Positions 1 through 12,000 of a stretch of DNA of 64,000 bases are shown one piece after another. Position numbers and translations under genes: made by a program. Below the pieces are notes generated by a model. It was given only the letters and a program-made list of their open reading frames with translations. It made no database searches and was not told the DNA's origin. This DNA is from Protonemura montana (lineage: Eukaryota > Arthropoda > Insecta > Plecoptera > Nemouridae). The DNA is taken from NCBI GenBank assembly GCA_947568835.1, contig OX387607.1, positions 19,557,277 to 19,621,276 of the forward strand, given 5' to 3'. Each line of letters begins with the position of its first letter. The first letter of the stretch is position 1.

Positions 1-247
1 AGACCCTCCAGACACTCTGCATCGCTACCCAGACGCTCCAGACTATCTGCCTCGCTAGCTAGACGCTCCAGGCACTCTGCCTCGCTACTTAGACGCTCCA
101 GACACTCTGCCTCGCTAGCCAGGCGCTCTAGACACTCTGGCTCGCTACCCAGACGCTTTAGACTCTCTGCCTCGCTAGCCAGCCGCTCCAGACACTCTGC
201 CACGCTAGCCAGACCCTCCAGACACTCTGCCTTGCAAGCCAGGCGCT
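1..247. repeat. Array lead-in before HOR A, matching 35527-35773
   Basis: This stretch is satellite monomers only. It matches 35527-35773 at an offset of 35,526, and the match continues through the A block to about 4058 / 39584. It is the end of an E-type segment that precedes A sequence at both places, so the window opens in the middle of a larger repeated arrangement. Confidence 0.8.
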
Positions 248-504
248 CCAGACACTCTGCTTCGCTACCAAGCCGCTTCAGACTATCTGCCACGCTAGCC
301 AGTGGCTCCAGACTATCTGCCACGCCAGCCAGAGGCTCCAGACACTCTGCCACGCTAGCTTGCCGCTCCAGAAGCTCTGCCTCGATAGCCAGGCGCTCCA
401 AACACTCTTTCTTGCTAGCCTGTCGCTCCAGACACCTTGCCTCCCAAGCCAGACGCTCCAGAAGCTCTGCTTCGCTAGCCAGCCTTTCCAGACACTCTGC
501 CATG

Positions 505-533
505 CTAGCCAGACGCTCTAAACTATCTCCACG
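505..533. repeat. 29-bp monomer, 'ctctaaactat' type (class example)
   Basis: The monomer is shortened by one base and ends tctccacg in place of tctgccacg. Other copies start near 4917, 9329, 23459, 31380, 34021, 36031, 40052, 44944, 55776, 58417, 60427 and 63398. A close relative with ggctccaaac starts at 46775. On the minus strand it gives a TAG within the monomer (residues V-E-I-V then stop) and shifts the frame by one base. It is a useful landmark because its position is conserved in A, B, D, E and F copies. Confidence 0.85.
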
Positions 534-1001
534 CTAGCCAGAGGCTCCAGACATTCTGCCTTGCTACCCAGACGCTCCAGACACTCTGCTTCGCTAGTCA
601 GGCGCTCCAGACACTCTGCTTTGCTACCCAGACGCTCCAGGGTATCTGCCACGCTTTCCAGAGGCTGCAGACACGCTGCCATGCTAGCAAGACGCTCCAG
701 ACTTTCTGCCTTGCTACGTAAACCTTACAGACACTCTGCCTCGCTAGCCAGGCGCTCCAGGCACTCTGCCTCGCTACCCAGACGCTCCAGACTATCTGCC
801 ACGCTAGCTAGACGCTCCAGGCACTTTGCCTCGCTACTTAGACGCTCCAGACACTCTGCCTTGCTACCCAGACGCACCAGACACTCTGCCTCGCTACCCA
901 GACGCTCCAGGGTATCTGCCACGCTAGCCAGAGGCTGTAGACACTCTGCAATGCTAGCCAGACGCTCCAGACACTCTGCCACGCTAGCCAGACGCTCCAG
1001 A

Positions 1002-2323
1002 CACTCTGATTCGCTATTAAGACGCTTCAGACTCCTTGCCTCGCTACCCAGACACACCAGACACTCTGCCTCGCTGGCTAGACGCTCCAGACACTCTGCC
1101 TTGCTACCCAGACCCTCCAGACACTCTGCCTCGCTACCCAGACGCTCCAGACACTCTGCCTCGCTATCCAGGACCCCTAGACACTCTGCCTTTGCTATTC
1201 AGACGCTCCAGACACTCTGCCTCGCTAGCTAGACGCTCAAGACTATCTGACACGCTGGTTAGAGGCTCCAGACACTCTGCCATGCTAGCTAGACGCTCCA
1301 GACACTCTGCCTTGCTACCCAGACCATCCAGACACTCTGCCTCGCTAGCAAGGCGCTTCTGACACTCTGCCTCGCTAGCCAGAGGCTCCAGACACTCTGC
1401 CTCGCTAGCTAGACGCTCCAGAATATCTGACACGCTGGCCAGAGGCTCCAGACACTCTGCCACGCTAGCTAGACGCTCCAGACACTCTGCCTTGCTACCC
1501 AGACCCTCCAGACACTCTGCCTCGCTAGCCAGGCGCTCAAGACACTCTGCTTCGCTACCAAGCCGCTTCAGACTATCTGCCACGCTAGCCAGTGGCTCCA
1601 GACTATCTGCCACGCCAGGCAGAGGCTCCAGACACTCTGCCACGCTAGCTAGCCGCTCCAGACACTCTGATTCGCTATTAAGACGCTTCAGACTCCTTGC
1701 CTCGCTACCCAGACACACCAGACACTCTGCCTCGCTGGCTAGACGCTCCAGACACTCTGTCTTGCTACCCAGACCCTCCAGACACTCTGCCTCGCTACCC
1801 AGACGCTCCAGACACTCTGCCTCGCTATCCAGGACCCCTAGACACTCTGCCTTTGCTATTCAGACGCTCCAGACACTCTGCCTCGCTAGCTAGACGCTCC
1901 AGACTATCTGACACGCTGGTTAGAGGCTCCAGACACTCTGCCATGCTAGCTAGACGCTCCAGACACTCTGCCTTGCTACCCAGACCCTCCAGACACTCTG
2001 CCTCGCTAGCAAGGCGCTTCTGACACTCTGCCTCGCTAGCCAGAGGCTCCAGACACTCTGCCTCGCTAGCTAGACGCTCCAGAATATCTGACACGCTGGC
2101 CAGAGGCTCCAGACACTCTGCCACGCTAGCTAGACGCTCCAGACACTCTGCCTTGCTACCCAGACCCTCCAGACACTCTGCCTCGCTAGCCAGGCGCTCT
2201 AGACACTCTGCTTCGCTACCAAGCCGCTTCAGACTATCTGCCACGCTAGCCAGTGGCTCCAGACTATCTGCCACGCCAGCCAGAGGCTCCAGACACTCTG
2301 CCACGCTAGCTAGCCGCTCCAGA
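1002..2323. repeat. 661-bp internal tandem duplication in A copy 1
   Basis: Two adjacent 661-bp segments, about 1002-1662 and 1663-2323. Each contains one 31-bp monomer (1164-1194 and 1825-1855), so 661 = 21 x 30 + 31. Edges are uncertain by about one monomer because neighbouring monomers are alike. The second segment diverges at 2324, where gacactctg becomes gaagctctg. Confidence 0.8.
1164..1194. repeat. 31-bp monomer, 'gacccctag' type (class example)
   Basis: This monomer has one extra base and reads ctatccaggacccctag at its start. Copies start at 1164, 1825, 5576, 6237, 9988, 10649, 24238, 32159, 36690, 37351, 40711, 41372, 45603, 46144 and 56495. It breaks the minus-strand decapeptide frame, which ends R-G-P-G and stop in every one of the copies I checked. 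Confidence 0.85.
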
Positions 2324-2455
2324 AGCTCTGCCTCGATAGCCAGGCGCTCCAAACACTCTTTCTTGCTAGCCTGTCGCTCCAGACACCTTGCCTCCCAAGC
2401 CAGACGCTCCAGAAGCTCTGCTTCGCTAGCCAGCCTTTCCAGACACTCTGCCATG

Positions 2456-2484
2456 CTAGCCAGAGGCTCCAAACTATCTCTTCG
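2456..2484. repeat. 29-bp monomer, 'tctcttcg' type (class example)
   Basis: A 29-bp monomer with ggctccaaactatctcttcg at its right part. Copies start at 2456, 6868, 11280, 37982 and 42003, so it is confined to A and B blocks and marks that lineage. Confidence 0.82.
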
Positions 2485-3054
2485 CTAGCCAGAGGCTCCA
2501 GACATTCTGCCTTGCTATCCAGACGCTCCAGACACTCTGCTTCGCTAGTCAGGCGCTCCAGACACTCTGCTTTGCTACCCAGACGCTCCACGGTATCTGC
2601 CACGCTTTCCAGAGGCTGCAGACACGCTGCCATGCTATAAAGACGCTCCAGACTTTCTGCCTTGCTACGTAGACCCTCCAGACACTCTGCCTCGCTAGCC
2701 AGGCGCTCCAGACACTCTGCCTCGCTACCCAGACGCTCCAGACTATCTGCCACGCTAGCCAGTGGCTCCAGACACTCTGCTACGCTAGCTAGACGCTCCA
2801 GGCACTCTGCCTCGCTACTGAGACGCTCCAGACACTCTGCCTCGCTAGCCAGCGGCTCCAGACACTCTGCCACGCTAGCTAGACGCTCCAGGCACTCTGC
2901 CTCGCTACTTAGACGCTCCAGACACTCTGCCTCGCTAGCCAGGCGCTCCAGACACTCTGCCTCGCTACTAAGACGCTCCAGACACTCTGCCTCGCTAGCC
3001 AGGCGCTCCAGACACTCTGCCATGCTAGCCAGACGCTCCAGACTTTCTGCCACG

Positions 3055-3084
3055 CTAGCCAGACGCTCCAGACACTATCCCACG
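3055..3084. repeat. Stop-bearing monomer ('ctatcccacg') landmark
   Basis: This 30-bp monomer ends ctatcccacg where the usual ending is ctctgcctcg. On the minus strand GCA GAG becomes GGA TAG, a stop in the decapeptide frame. It recurs beside most copies of the 417-bp module, for example near 7467, 11879, 13320, 16078, 17519, 17969, 19410, 21958, 25890, 27331, 29879, 38581, 42602, 48515, 51517, 54275 and 61897. A variant ending ctattccacg occurs near 24691, 32612, 34562, 56948 and 58958. A stop shared by so many copies argues against coding use. Confidence 0.8.
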
Positions 3085-3491
3085 CTAGCTTGACGCTCCA
3101 GACACTCTGCCTTGCTACCCAGAGCCTCGTGACCCTCTGCCACGCTAGCTAGACGCTCCAGGCACTCTGCCTCACTACTAAGACGTTCCAGACACTCTGT
3201 CTCGCTAGACAGGCGCTCCAGACACTCTGGCTCTCTACCTAGACGCTTCAGACACTCTGCCTCGCTAGCTAGGCGCTCCAGACTATCTGCCACGCTAGCC
3301 AGAGGCTCCAGACACTCTGCCACGCTAGCTAGACGCTCCAGACACTCTGCCACACAAGCCAGACACTCCAGACACTTAGCCACGCTAGCTAGACGCTTGA
3401 GGCACCCTGCCTCGCTACTTAGAGGCTCCAGACACTCTGCCTCGCTAGCCAGGCGCTCAAAACACTCTGCCTCGCTAGCCAGGCGCTCCAA
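3075..3491. repeat. 417-bp marker module, 'cctcgtgac' subtype (example)
   Basis: A run of 14 monomers in fixed order, bounded by the stop-bearing monomer on the left and the 31-bp A-run monomer on the right. Copies of this subtype, with cctcgtgaccctc near the left end, are at 3075, 7487, 11899, 38601 and 42622. A second subtype with cctcctgaccctc is at 16098, 17989, 21978, 25910, 29899, 54295 and 61917. A third, with ttgacgatcc beside it, is at 24709, 32630, 34580, 56966 and 58976. The subtypes separate the A/B lineage from the D/E/F lineage. Confidence 0.85.
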
Positions 3492-3505
3492 AACACTTTT
3501 CCTTG
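3475..3505. repeat. 31-bp monomer, A-run type (class example)
   Basis: One extra base in a run of four A (gctccaaaacac). Copies start at 3475, 4286, 7887, 8698, 12299, 16498, 18389, 22378, 25109, 26310, 30299, 33030, 34980, 39001, 43022, 43833, 54695, 57366, 59376, 60996 and 62317. Copies at 3475 and 7887 read acttttcc and the others I compared read actcttcc. The extra base shifts every frame; the minus-strand decapeptide frame ends here with G-A-P-G and stop. Confidence 0.87.
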
Positions 3506-4659
3506 CTAGCCTGTCGCTCCAGACACTCTGCCTCCCAAGCCAGACGCTCCAGAAGCTCTGATTCGCTAGCCAGGCTATCCAGACACTCTGCCATGCTAGC
3601 CAGACGCTCCAGAATATCTGCGACGCTAGCCAGAGGCTCCAGACATTCTGCCACCATAGCTAGACGCTCCAGACCATCTTCCTTGCTACCCAGACGCTCC
3701 AGACACTCTGCTTCGCTAGCCAGGCGCTCCAGACACACTGCCTCGCTACCCAGACGCTCCAGGGTATCTGCCACGCTAGCCAGAGGCTGCAGACACGCTG
3801 CCATGCTAGCCAGACGCTCCAGACACTTTGCCTCGTTACCCAGACGCACCAGACACTCTGCCTCGCTAGCAAGGCGCTTCTGACACTCTGCCTCGCTAGC
3901 CAGAGGCTCCAGACACTCTGCCTCGCTAGCTAGACGCTCCAGACTATCTGACACGCTGGCCAGAGGCTCCAGACACTCTGCCTCACTACTAAGACGTTCC
4001 AGACACTCTGTCTCGCTAGACAGGCGCTCCAGACACTCTGGCTCTCTACCTAGACGCTTCAGACACTCTGCCTCGCTAGCTAGGCGCTCCAGACTATCTG
4101 CCACGCTAGCCAGAGGCTCCAGACACTTTGCCACGCTAGCTAGACGCTCCAGACACTCTGCCACGCAAGCCAGACACTCCAGACACTTAGCCACGCTAGC
4201 TAGACGCTTGAGGCACCCTGCTTCGCTACTTAAAGGCTCCAGACACTCTGCCTCGCTAGCCAGGCGCTCAAAACACTCTGCCTCGCTAGCCAGGCGCTCC
4301 AAAACACTCTTCCTTGCTAGCCTGTCGCTCCAGACACTCTGCCTCCCAAGCCAGACGCTCCAGAAGCTCTGATTCGCTAGCCAGGCTATCCAGACACTCT
4401 GCCATGCTAGCCAGACGCTCCAAAATATCTGCGACGCTAGCCAGAGGCTCCAGACATTCTGCCACCATAGCTAGACGCTCCAGACCATCTTCCTTGCTAC
4501 CCAGACGCTCCAGACACTCTGCTTCGCTAGCCAGGCGCTCCAGACACACTGCCTCGCTACCCAGACGCTCCAGGGTATCTGCCACGCTAGCCAGAGGCTG
4601 CAGACACGCTGCCATGCTAGCCAGACGCTCCAGATACTTTGCCTCGTTACCCAGACGCA

Positions 4660-7600
4660 CCAGACACTCTGCTTCGCTACCAAGCCGCTTCAGACTATCT
4701 GCCACGCTAGCCAGTGGCTCCAGACTATCTGCCACGCCAGCCAGAGGCTCCAGACACTCTGCCACGCTAGCTTGCCGCTCCAGAAGCTCTGCCTCGATAG
4801 CCAGGCGCTCCAAACACTCTTTCTTGCTAGCCTGTCGCTCCAGACACCTTGCCTCCCAAGCCAGACGCTCCAGAAGCTCTGCTTCGCTAGCCAGCCTTTC
4901 CAGACACTCTGCCATGCTAGCCAGACGCTCTAAACTATCTCCACGCTAGCCAGAGGCTCCAGACATTCTGCCTTGCTACCCAGACGCTCCAGACACTCTG
5001 CTTCGCTAGTCAGGCGCTCCAGACACTCTGCTTTGCTACCCAGACGCTCCAGGGTATCTGCCACGCTTTCCAGAGGCTGAAGACACGCTGCCATGCTAGC
5101 AAGACGCTCCAGACTTTCTGCCTTGCTACGTAAACCTTACAGACACTCTGCCTCGCTAGCCAGGCGCTCCAGGCACTCTGCCTCGCTACCCAGACGCTCC
5201 AGACTATCTGCCACGCTAGCTAGACGCTCCAGGCACTCTGCCTCGCTACTTAGACGCTCCAGACACTCTGCCTTGCTACCCAGACGCACCAGACACTCTG
5301 CCTCGCTACCCAGACGCTCCAGGGTATCTGCCACGCTAGCCAGAGGCTGTAGACACTCTGCAATGCTAGCCAGACGCTCCAGACACTCTGCCACGCTGGC
5401 CAGACGCTCCAGACACTCTGATTCGCTATTAAGACGCTTCAGACTCCTTGCCTCGCTACCCAGACACACCAGACACTCTGCCTCGCTGGCTAGACGCTCC
5501 AGACACTCTGCCTTGCTACCCAGACCCTCCAGACACTCTGCCTCGCTACCCAGACGCTCCAGACACTCTGCCTCGCTATCCAGGACCCCTAGACACTCTG
5601 CCTTTGCTATTCAGACGCTCCAGACACTCTGCCTCGCTAGCTAGACGCTCCAGACTATCTGACACGCTGGTTAGAGGCTCCAGACACTCTGCCATGCTAG
5701 CTAGACGCTCCAGACACTCTGCCTTGCTACCCAGACCATCCAGACACTCTGCCTCGCTAGCAAGGCGCTTCTGACACTCTGCCTCGCTAGCCAGAGGCTC
5801 CAGACACTATGCCTCGCTAGCTAGACGCTCCAGAATATTTGACACGCTGGCCAGAGGCTCCAGACACTCTGCCACGCTAGCTAGACGCTCCAGACACTCT
5901 GCCTTGCTACCCAGACCCTCCAGACACTCTGCCTCGCTAGCCAGGCGCTCAAGACACTCTGCTTCGCTACCAAGCCGCTTCAGACTATCTGCCACGCTAG
6001 CCAGTGGCTCCAGACTATCTGCCACGCCAGGCAGAGGCTCCAGACACTCTGCCACGCTAGCTAGCCGCTCCAGACACTCTGATTCGCTATTAAGACGCTT
6101 CAGACTCCTTGCCTCGCTACCCAGACACACCAGACACTCTGCCTCGCTGGCTAGACGCTCCAGACACTCTGCCTTGCTACCCAGACCCTCCAGACACTCT
6201 GCCTCGCTACCCAGACGCTCCAGACACTCTGCCTCGCTATCCAGGACCCCTAGACACTCTGCCTTTGCTATTCAGACGCTCCAGACACTCTGCCTCGCTA
6301 GCTAGACGCTCCAGACTATCTGACACGCTGGTTAGAGGCTCCAGACACTCTGCCATGCTAGCTAGACGCTCCAGACACTCTGCCTTGCTACCCAGACCCT
6401 CCAGACACTCTGCCTCGCTAGCAAGGCGCTTCTGACACTCTGCCTCGCTAGCCAGAGGCTCCAGACACTCTGCCTCGCTAGCTAGACGCTCCAGAATATC
6501 TGACACGCTGGCCAGAGGCTCCAGACACTCTGCCACGCTAGCTAGGCGCTCCAGACACTCTGCCTTGCTACCCAGACCCTCCAGACACTCTGCCTCGCTA
6601 GCCAGGCGCTCTAGACACTCTGCTTCGCTACCAAGCCGCTTCAGACTATCTGCCACGCTAGCCAGTGGCTCCAGACTATCTGCCACGCCAGCCAGAGGCT
6701 CCAGACACTCTGCCACGCTAGCTAGCCGCTCCAGAAGCTCTGCCTCGATAGCCAGGCGCTCCAAACACTCTTTCTTGCTAGCCTGTCGCTCCAGACACCT
6801 TGCCTCCCAAGCCAGACGCTCCAGAAGCTCTGCTTCGCTAGCCAGCCTTTCCAGACACTCTGCCATGCTAGCCAGAGGCTCCAAACTATCTCTTCGCTAG
6901 CCAGAGGCTCCAGACATTCTGCCTTGCTACCCAGACGCTCCAGACACTCTGCTTCGCTAGTCAGGCGCTCCAGACACTCTGCTTTGCTACCCAGACGCTC
7001 CACGGTATCTGCCACGCTTTCCAGAGGCTGCAGACACGCTGCCATGCTATAAAGACGCTCCAGACTTTCTGCCTTGCTACGTAGACCCTCCAGACACTCT
7101 GCCTCGCTAGCCAGGCGCTCCAGACACTCTGCCTCGCTACCCAGACGCTCCAGACTATCTGCCACGCTAGCCAGTGGCTCCAGACACTCTGCTTCGCTAG
7201 CTAGACGCTCCAGGCACTCTGCCTCGCTACTGAGACGCTCCAGACACTCTGCCTCGCTAGCCAGCGGCTCCAGACACTCTGCCACGCTAGCTAGACGCTC
7301 CAGGCACTCTGCCTCGCTACTTAGACGCTCCAGACACTCTGCCTCGCTAGCCAGGCGCTCCAGACACTCTGCCTCGCTACTAAGACGCTCCAGACACTCT
7401 GCCTCGCTAGCCAGGCGCTCCAGACACTCTGCCATGCTAGCCAGACGCTCCAGACTTTCTGCCACGCTAGCCAGACGCTCCAGACACTATCCCACGCTAG
7501 CTTGACGCTCCAGACACTCTGCCTTGCTACCCAGAGCCTCGTGACCCTCTGCCACGCTAGCTAGACGCTCCAGGCACTCTGCCTCACTACTAAGACGTTC

Positions 7601-9071
7601 CAGACACTCTGTCTCGCTAGACAGGCGCTCCAGACACTCTGGCTCTCTACCTAGACGCTTCAGACACTCTGCCTCGCTAGCTAGGCGCTCCAGACTATCT
7701 GCCACGCTAGCCAGAGGCTCCAGACACTCTGCCACGCTAGCTAGACGCTCCAGACACTCTGCCACACAAGCCAGACACTCCAGACACTTAGCCACGCTAG
7801 CTAGACGCTTGAGGCACCCTGCCTCGCTACTTAGAGGCTCCAGACACTCTGCCTCGCTAGCCAGGCGCTCAAAACACTCTGCCTCGCTAGCCAGGCGCTC
7901 CAAAACACTTTTCCTTGCTAGCCTGTCGCTCCAGACACTCTGCCTCCCAAGCCAGACGCTCCAGAAGCTCTGATTCGCTAGCCAGGCTATCCAGACACTC
8001 TGCCATGCTAGCCAGACGCTCCAGAATATCTGCGACGCTAGCCAGAGGCTCCAGACATTCTGCCACCATAGCTAGACGCTCCAGACCATCTTCCTTGCTA
8101 CCCAGACGCTCCAGACACTCTGCTTCGCTAGCCAGGCGCTCCAGACACACTGCCTCGCTACCCAGACGCTCCAGGGTATCTGCCACGCTAGCCAGAGGCT
8201 GCAGACACGCTGCCATGCTAGCCAGACGCTCCAGACACTTTGCCTCGTTACCCAGACGCACCAGACACTCTGCCTCGCTAGCAAGGCGCTTCTGACACTC
8301 TGCCTCGCTAGCCAGAGGCTCCAGACACTCTGCCTCGCTAGCTAGACGCTCCAGACTATCTGACACGCTGGCCAGAGGCTCCAGACACTCTGCCTCACTA
8401 CTAAGACGTTCCAGACACTCTGTCTCGCTAGACAGGCGCTCCAGACACTCTGGCTCTCTACCTAGACGCTTCAGACACTCTGCCTCGCTAGCTAGGCGCT
8501 CCAGACTATCTGCCACGCTAGCCAGAGGCTCCAGACACTTTGCCACGCTAGCTAGACGCTCCAGACACTCTGCCACGCAAGCCAGACACTCCAGACACTT
8601 AGCCACGCTAGCTAGACGCTTGAGGCACCCTGCTTCGCTACTTAAAGGCTCCAGACACTCTGCCTCGCTAGCCAGGCGCTCAAAACACTCTGCCTCGCTA
8701 GCCAGGCGCTCCAAAACACTCTTCCTTGCTAGCCTGTCGCTCCAGACACTCTGCCTCCCAAGCCAGACGCTCCAGAAGCTCTGATTCGCTAGCCAGGCTA
8801 TCCAGACACTCTGCCATGCTAGCCAGACGCTCCAAAATATCTGCGACGCTAGCCAGAGGCTCCAGACATTCTGCCACCATAGCTAGACGCTCCAGACCAT
8901 CTTCCTTGCTACCCAGACGCTCCAGACACTCTGCTTCGCTAGCCAGGCGCTCCAGACACACTGCCTCGCTACCCAGACGCTCCAGGGTATCTGCCACGCT
9001 AGCCAGAGGCTGCAGACACGCTGCCATGCTAGCCAGACGCTCCAGATACTTTGCCTCGTTACCCAGACGCA
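4660..9071. repeat. HOR A, copy 2 (4,412 bp)
   Basis: Second full tandem copy. The junction with copy 1 lies near 4660, where a monomer beginning ttacccagacgcacc is followed by the ttcgctaccaagcc monomers that open the unit near 261. The same junction recurs near 9072. Length-variant monomers sit at the copy-1 positions plus 4,412: 31-mers at 5576, 6237, 7887 and 8698; 29-mers at 4917 and 6868. Confidence 0.9.
5414..6735. repeat. 661-bp internal tandem duplication in A copy 2
   Basis: Same paired 661-bp segments as in copy 1, shifted by 4,412, with the 31-bp monomers at 5576 and 6237. Its presence in all A copies means it predates amplification of the 4,412-bp unit. Confidence 0.8.
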
Positions 9072-12000
9072 CCAGACACTCTGCTTCGCTACCAAGCCGC
9101 TTCAGACTATCTGCCACGCTAGCCAGTGGCTCCAGACTATCTGCCACGCCAGCCAGAGGCTCCAGACACTCTGCCACGCTAGCTTGCCGCTCCAGAAGCT
9201 CTGCCTCGATAGCCAGGCGCTCCAAACACTCTTTCTTGCTAGCCTGTCGCTCCAGACACCTTGCCTCCCAAGCCAGACGCTCCAGAAGCTCTGCTTCGCT
9301 AGCCAGCCTTTCCAGACACTCTGCCATGCTAGCCAGACGCTCTAAACTATCTCCACGCTAGCCAGAGGCTCCAGACATTCTGCCTTGCTACCCAGACGCT
9401 CCAGACACTCTGCTCCGCTAGTCAGGCGCTCCAGACACTCTGCTTTGCTACCCAGACGCTCCAGGGTATCTGCCACGCTTTCCAGAGGCTGCAGACACGC
9501 TGCCATGCTAGCAAGACGCTCCAGACTTTCTGCCTTGCTACGTTAACCTTACAGACACTCTGCCTCGCTAGCCAGGCGCTCCAGGCACTCTGCCTCGCTA
9601 CCCAGACGCTCCAGACTATCTGCCACGCTAGCTAGACGCTCCAGGCACTCTGCCTCGCTACTTAGACGCTCCAGACACTCTGCCTTGCTACCCAGACGCA
9701 CCAGACACTCTGCCTCGCTACCCAGACGCTCCAGGGTATCTGCCACGCTAGCCAGAGGCTGTAGACACTCTGCAATGCTAGCCAGACGCTCCAGACACTC
9801 TGCCACGCTAGCCAGACGCTCCAGACACTCTGATTCGCTATTAAGACGCTTCAGACTCCTTGCCTCGCTACCCAGACACACCAGACACTCTGCCTCGCTG
9901 GCTAGACGCTCCAGACACTCTGCCTTGCTACCCAGACCCTCCAGACACTCTGCCTCGCTACCCAGACGCTCCAGACACTCTGCCTCGCTATCCAGGACCC
10001 CTAGACACTCTGCCTTTGCTATTCAGACGCTCCAGACACTCTGCCTCGCTAGCTAGACGCTCCAGACTATCTGACACGCTGGTTAGAGGCTCCAGACACT
10101 CTGCCATGCTAGCTAGACGCTCCAGACACTCTGCCTTGCTACCCAGACCATCCAGACACTCTGCCTCGCTAGCAAGGCGCTTCTGACACTCTGCCTCGCT
10201 AGCCAGAGGCTCCAGACACTATGCCTCGCTAGCTAGACGCTCCAGAATATCTGACACGCTGGCCAGAGGCTCCAGACACTCTGCCACGCTAGCTAGACGC
10301 TCCAGACACTCTGCCTTGCTACCCAGACCCTCCAGACACTCTGCCTCGCTAGCCAGGCGCTCAAGACACTCTGCTTCGCTACCAAGCCGCTTCAGACTAT
10401 CTGCCACGCTAGCCAGTGGCTCCAGACTATCTGCCACGCCAGGCAGAGGCTCCAGACACTCTGCCACGCTAGCTAGCCGCTCCAGACACTCTGATTCGCT
10501 ATTAAGACGCTTCAGACTCCTTGCCTCGCTACCCAGACACACCAGACACTCTGCCTCGCTGGCTAGACGCTCCAGACACTCTGCCTTGCTACCCAGACCC
10601 TCCAGACACTCTGCCTCGCTACCCAGACGCTCCAGACACTCTGCCTCGCTATCCAGGACCCCTAGACACTCTGCCTTTGCTATTCAGACGCTCCAGACAC
10701 TCTGCCTCGCTAGCTAGACGCTCCAGACTATCTGACACGCTGGTTAGAGGCTCCAGACACTCTGCCATGCTAGCTAGACGCTCCAGACACTCTGCCTTGC
10801 TACCCAGACCCTCCAGACACTCTGCCTCGCTAGCAAGGCGCTTCTGACACTCTGCCTCGCTAGCCAGAGGCTCCAGACACTCTGCCTCGCTAGCTAGACG
10901 CTCCAGAATATCTGACACGCTGGCCAGAGGCTCCAGACACTCTGCCACGCTAGCTAGACGCTCCAGACACTCTGCCTTGCTACCCAGACCCTCCAGACAC
11001 TCTGCCTCGCTAGCCAGGCGCTCTAGACACTCTGCTTCGCTACCAAGCCGCTTCAGACTATCTGCCACGCTAGCCAGTGGCTCCAGACTATCTGCCACGC
11101 CAGCCAGAGGCTCCAGACACTCTGCCACGCTAGCTAGCCGCTCCAGAAGCTCTGCCTCGATAGCCAGGCGCTCCAAACACTCTTTCTTGCTAGCCTGTCG
11201 CTCCAGACACCTTGCCTCCCAAGCCAGACGCTCCAGAAGCTCTGCTTCGCTAGCCAGCCTTTCCAGACACTCTGCCATGCTAGCCAGAGGCTCCAAACTA
11301 TCTCTTCGCTAGCCAGAGGCTCCAGACATTCTGCCTTGCTACCCAGACGCTCCAGACACTCTGCTTCGCTAGTCAGGCGCTCCAGACACTCTGCTTTGCT
11401 ACCCAGACGCTCCACGGTATCTGCCACGCTTTCCAGAGGCTGCAGACACGCTGCCATGCTATAAAGACGCTCCAGACTTTCTGCCTTGCTACGTAGACCC
11501 TCCAGACACTCTGCCTCGCTAGCCAGGCGCTCCAGACACTCTGCCTCGCTACCCAGACGCTCCAGACTATCTGCCACGCTAGCCAGTGGCTCCAGACACT
11601 CTGCTTCGCTAGCTAGACGCTCCAGGCACTCTGCCTCGCTACTGAGACGCTCCAGACACTCTGCCTCGCTAGCCAGCGGCTCCAGACACTCTGCCACGCT
11701 AGCTAGACGCTCCAGGCACTCTGCCTCGCTACTTAGACGCTCCAGACACTCTGCCTCGCTAGCCAGGCGCTCCAGACACTCTGCCTCGCTACTAAGACGC
11801 TCCAGACACTCTGCCTCGCTAGCCAGGCGCTCCAGACACTCTGCCATGCTAGCCAGACGCTCCAGACTTTCTGCCACGCTAGCCAGACGCTCCAGACACT
11901 ATCCCACGCTAGCTTGACGCTCCAGACACTCTGCCTTGCTACCCAGAGCCTCGTGACCCTCTGCCACGCTAGCTAGACGCTCCAGGCACTCTGCCTCACT

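Larger units (their letters stand above)
248..4659. repeat. HOR A, copy 1 (4,412 bp, 147 monomers)
   Basis: Copy 1 of a 4,412-bp higher-order repeat; position p matches p+4412 from about 248 onward. I count 147 monomers: 141 of 30 bp, four of 31 bp (starting 1164, 1825, 3475, 4286) and two of 29 bp (505, 2456). The sum is exactly 4,412. It includes a 661-bp internal duplication, a 417-bp module at 3075-3491 and a shortened second version of that module near 3985-4302. Only scattered single-base differences from copy 2 were noticed, for example ctatcc near 2515 against ctaccc near 6927. Confidence 0.9.
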
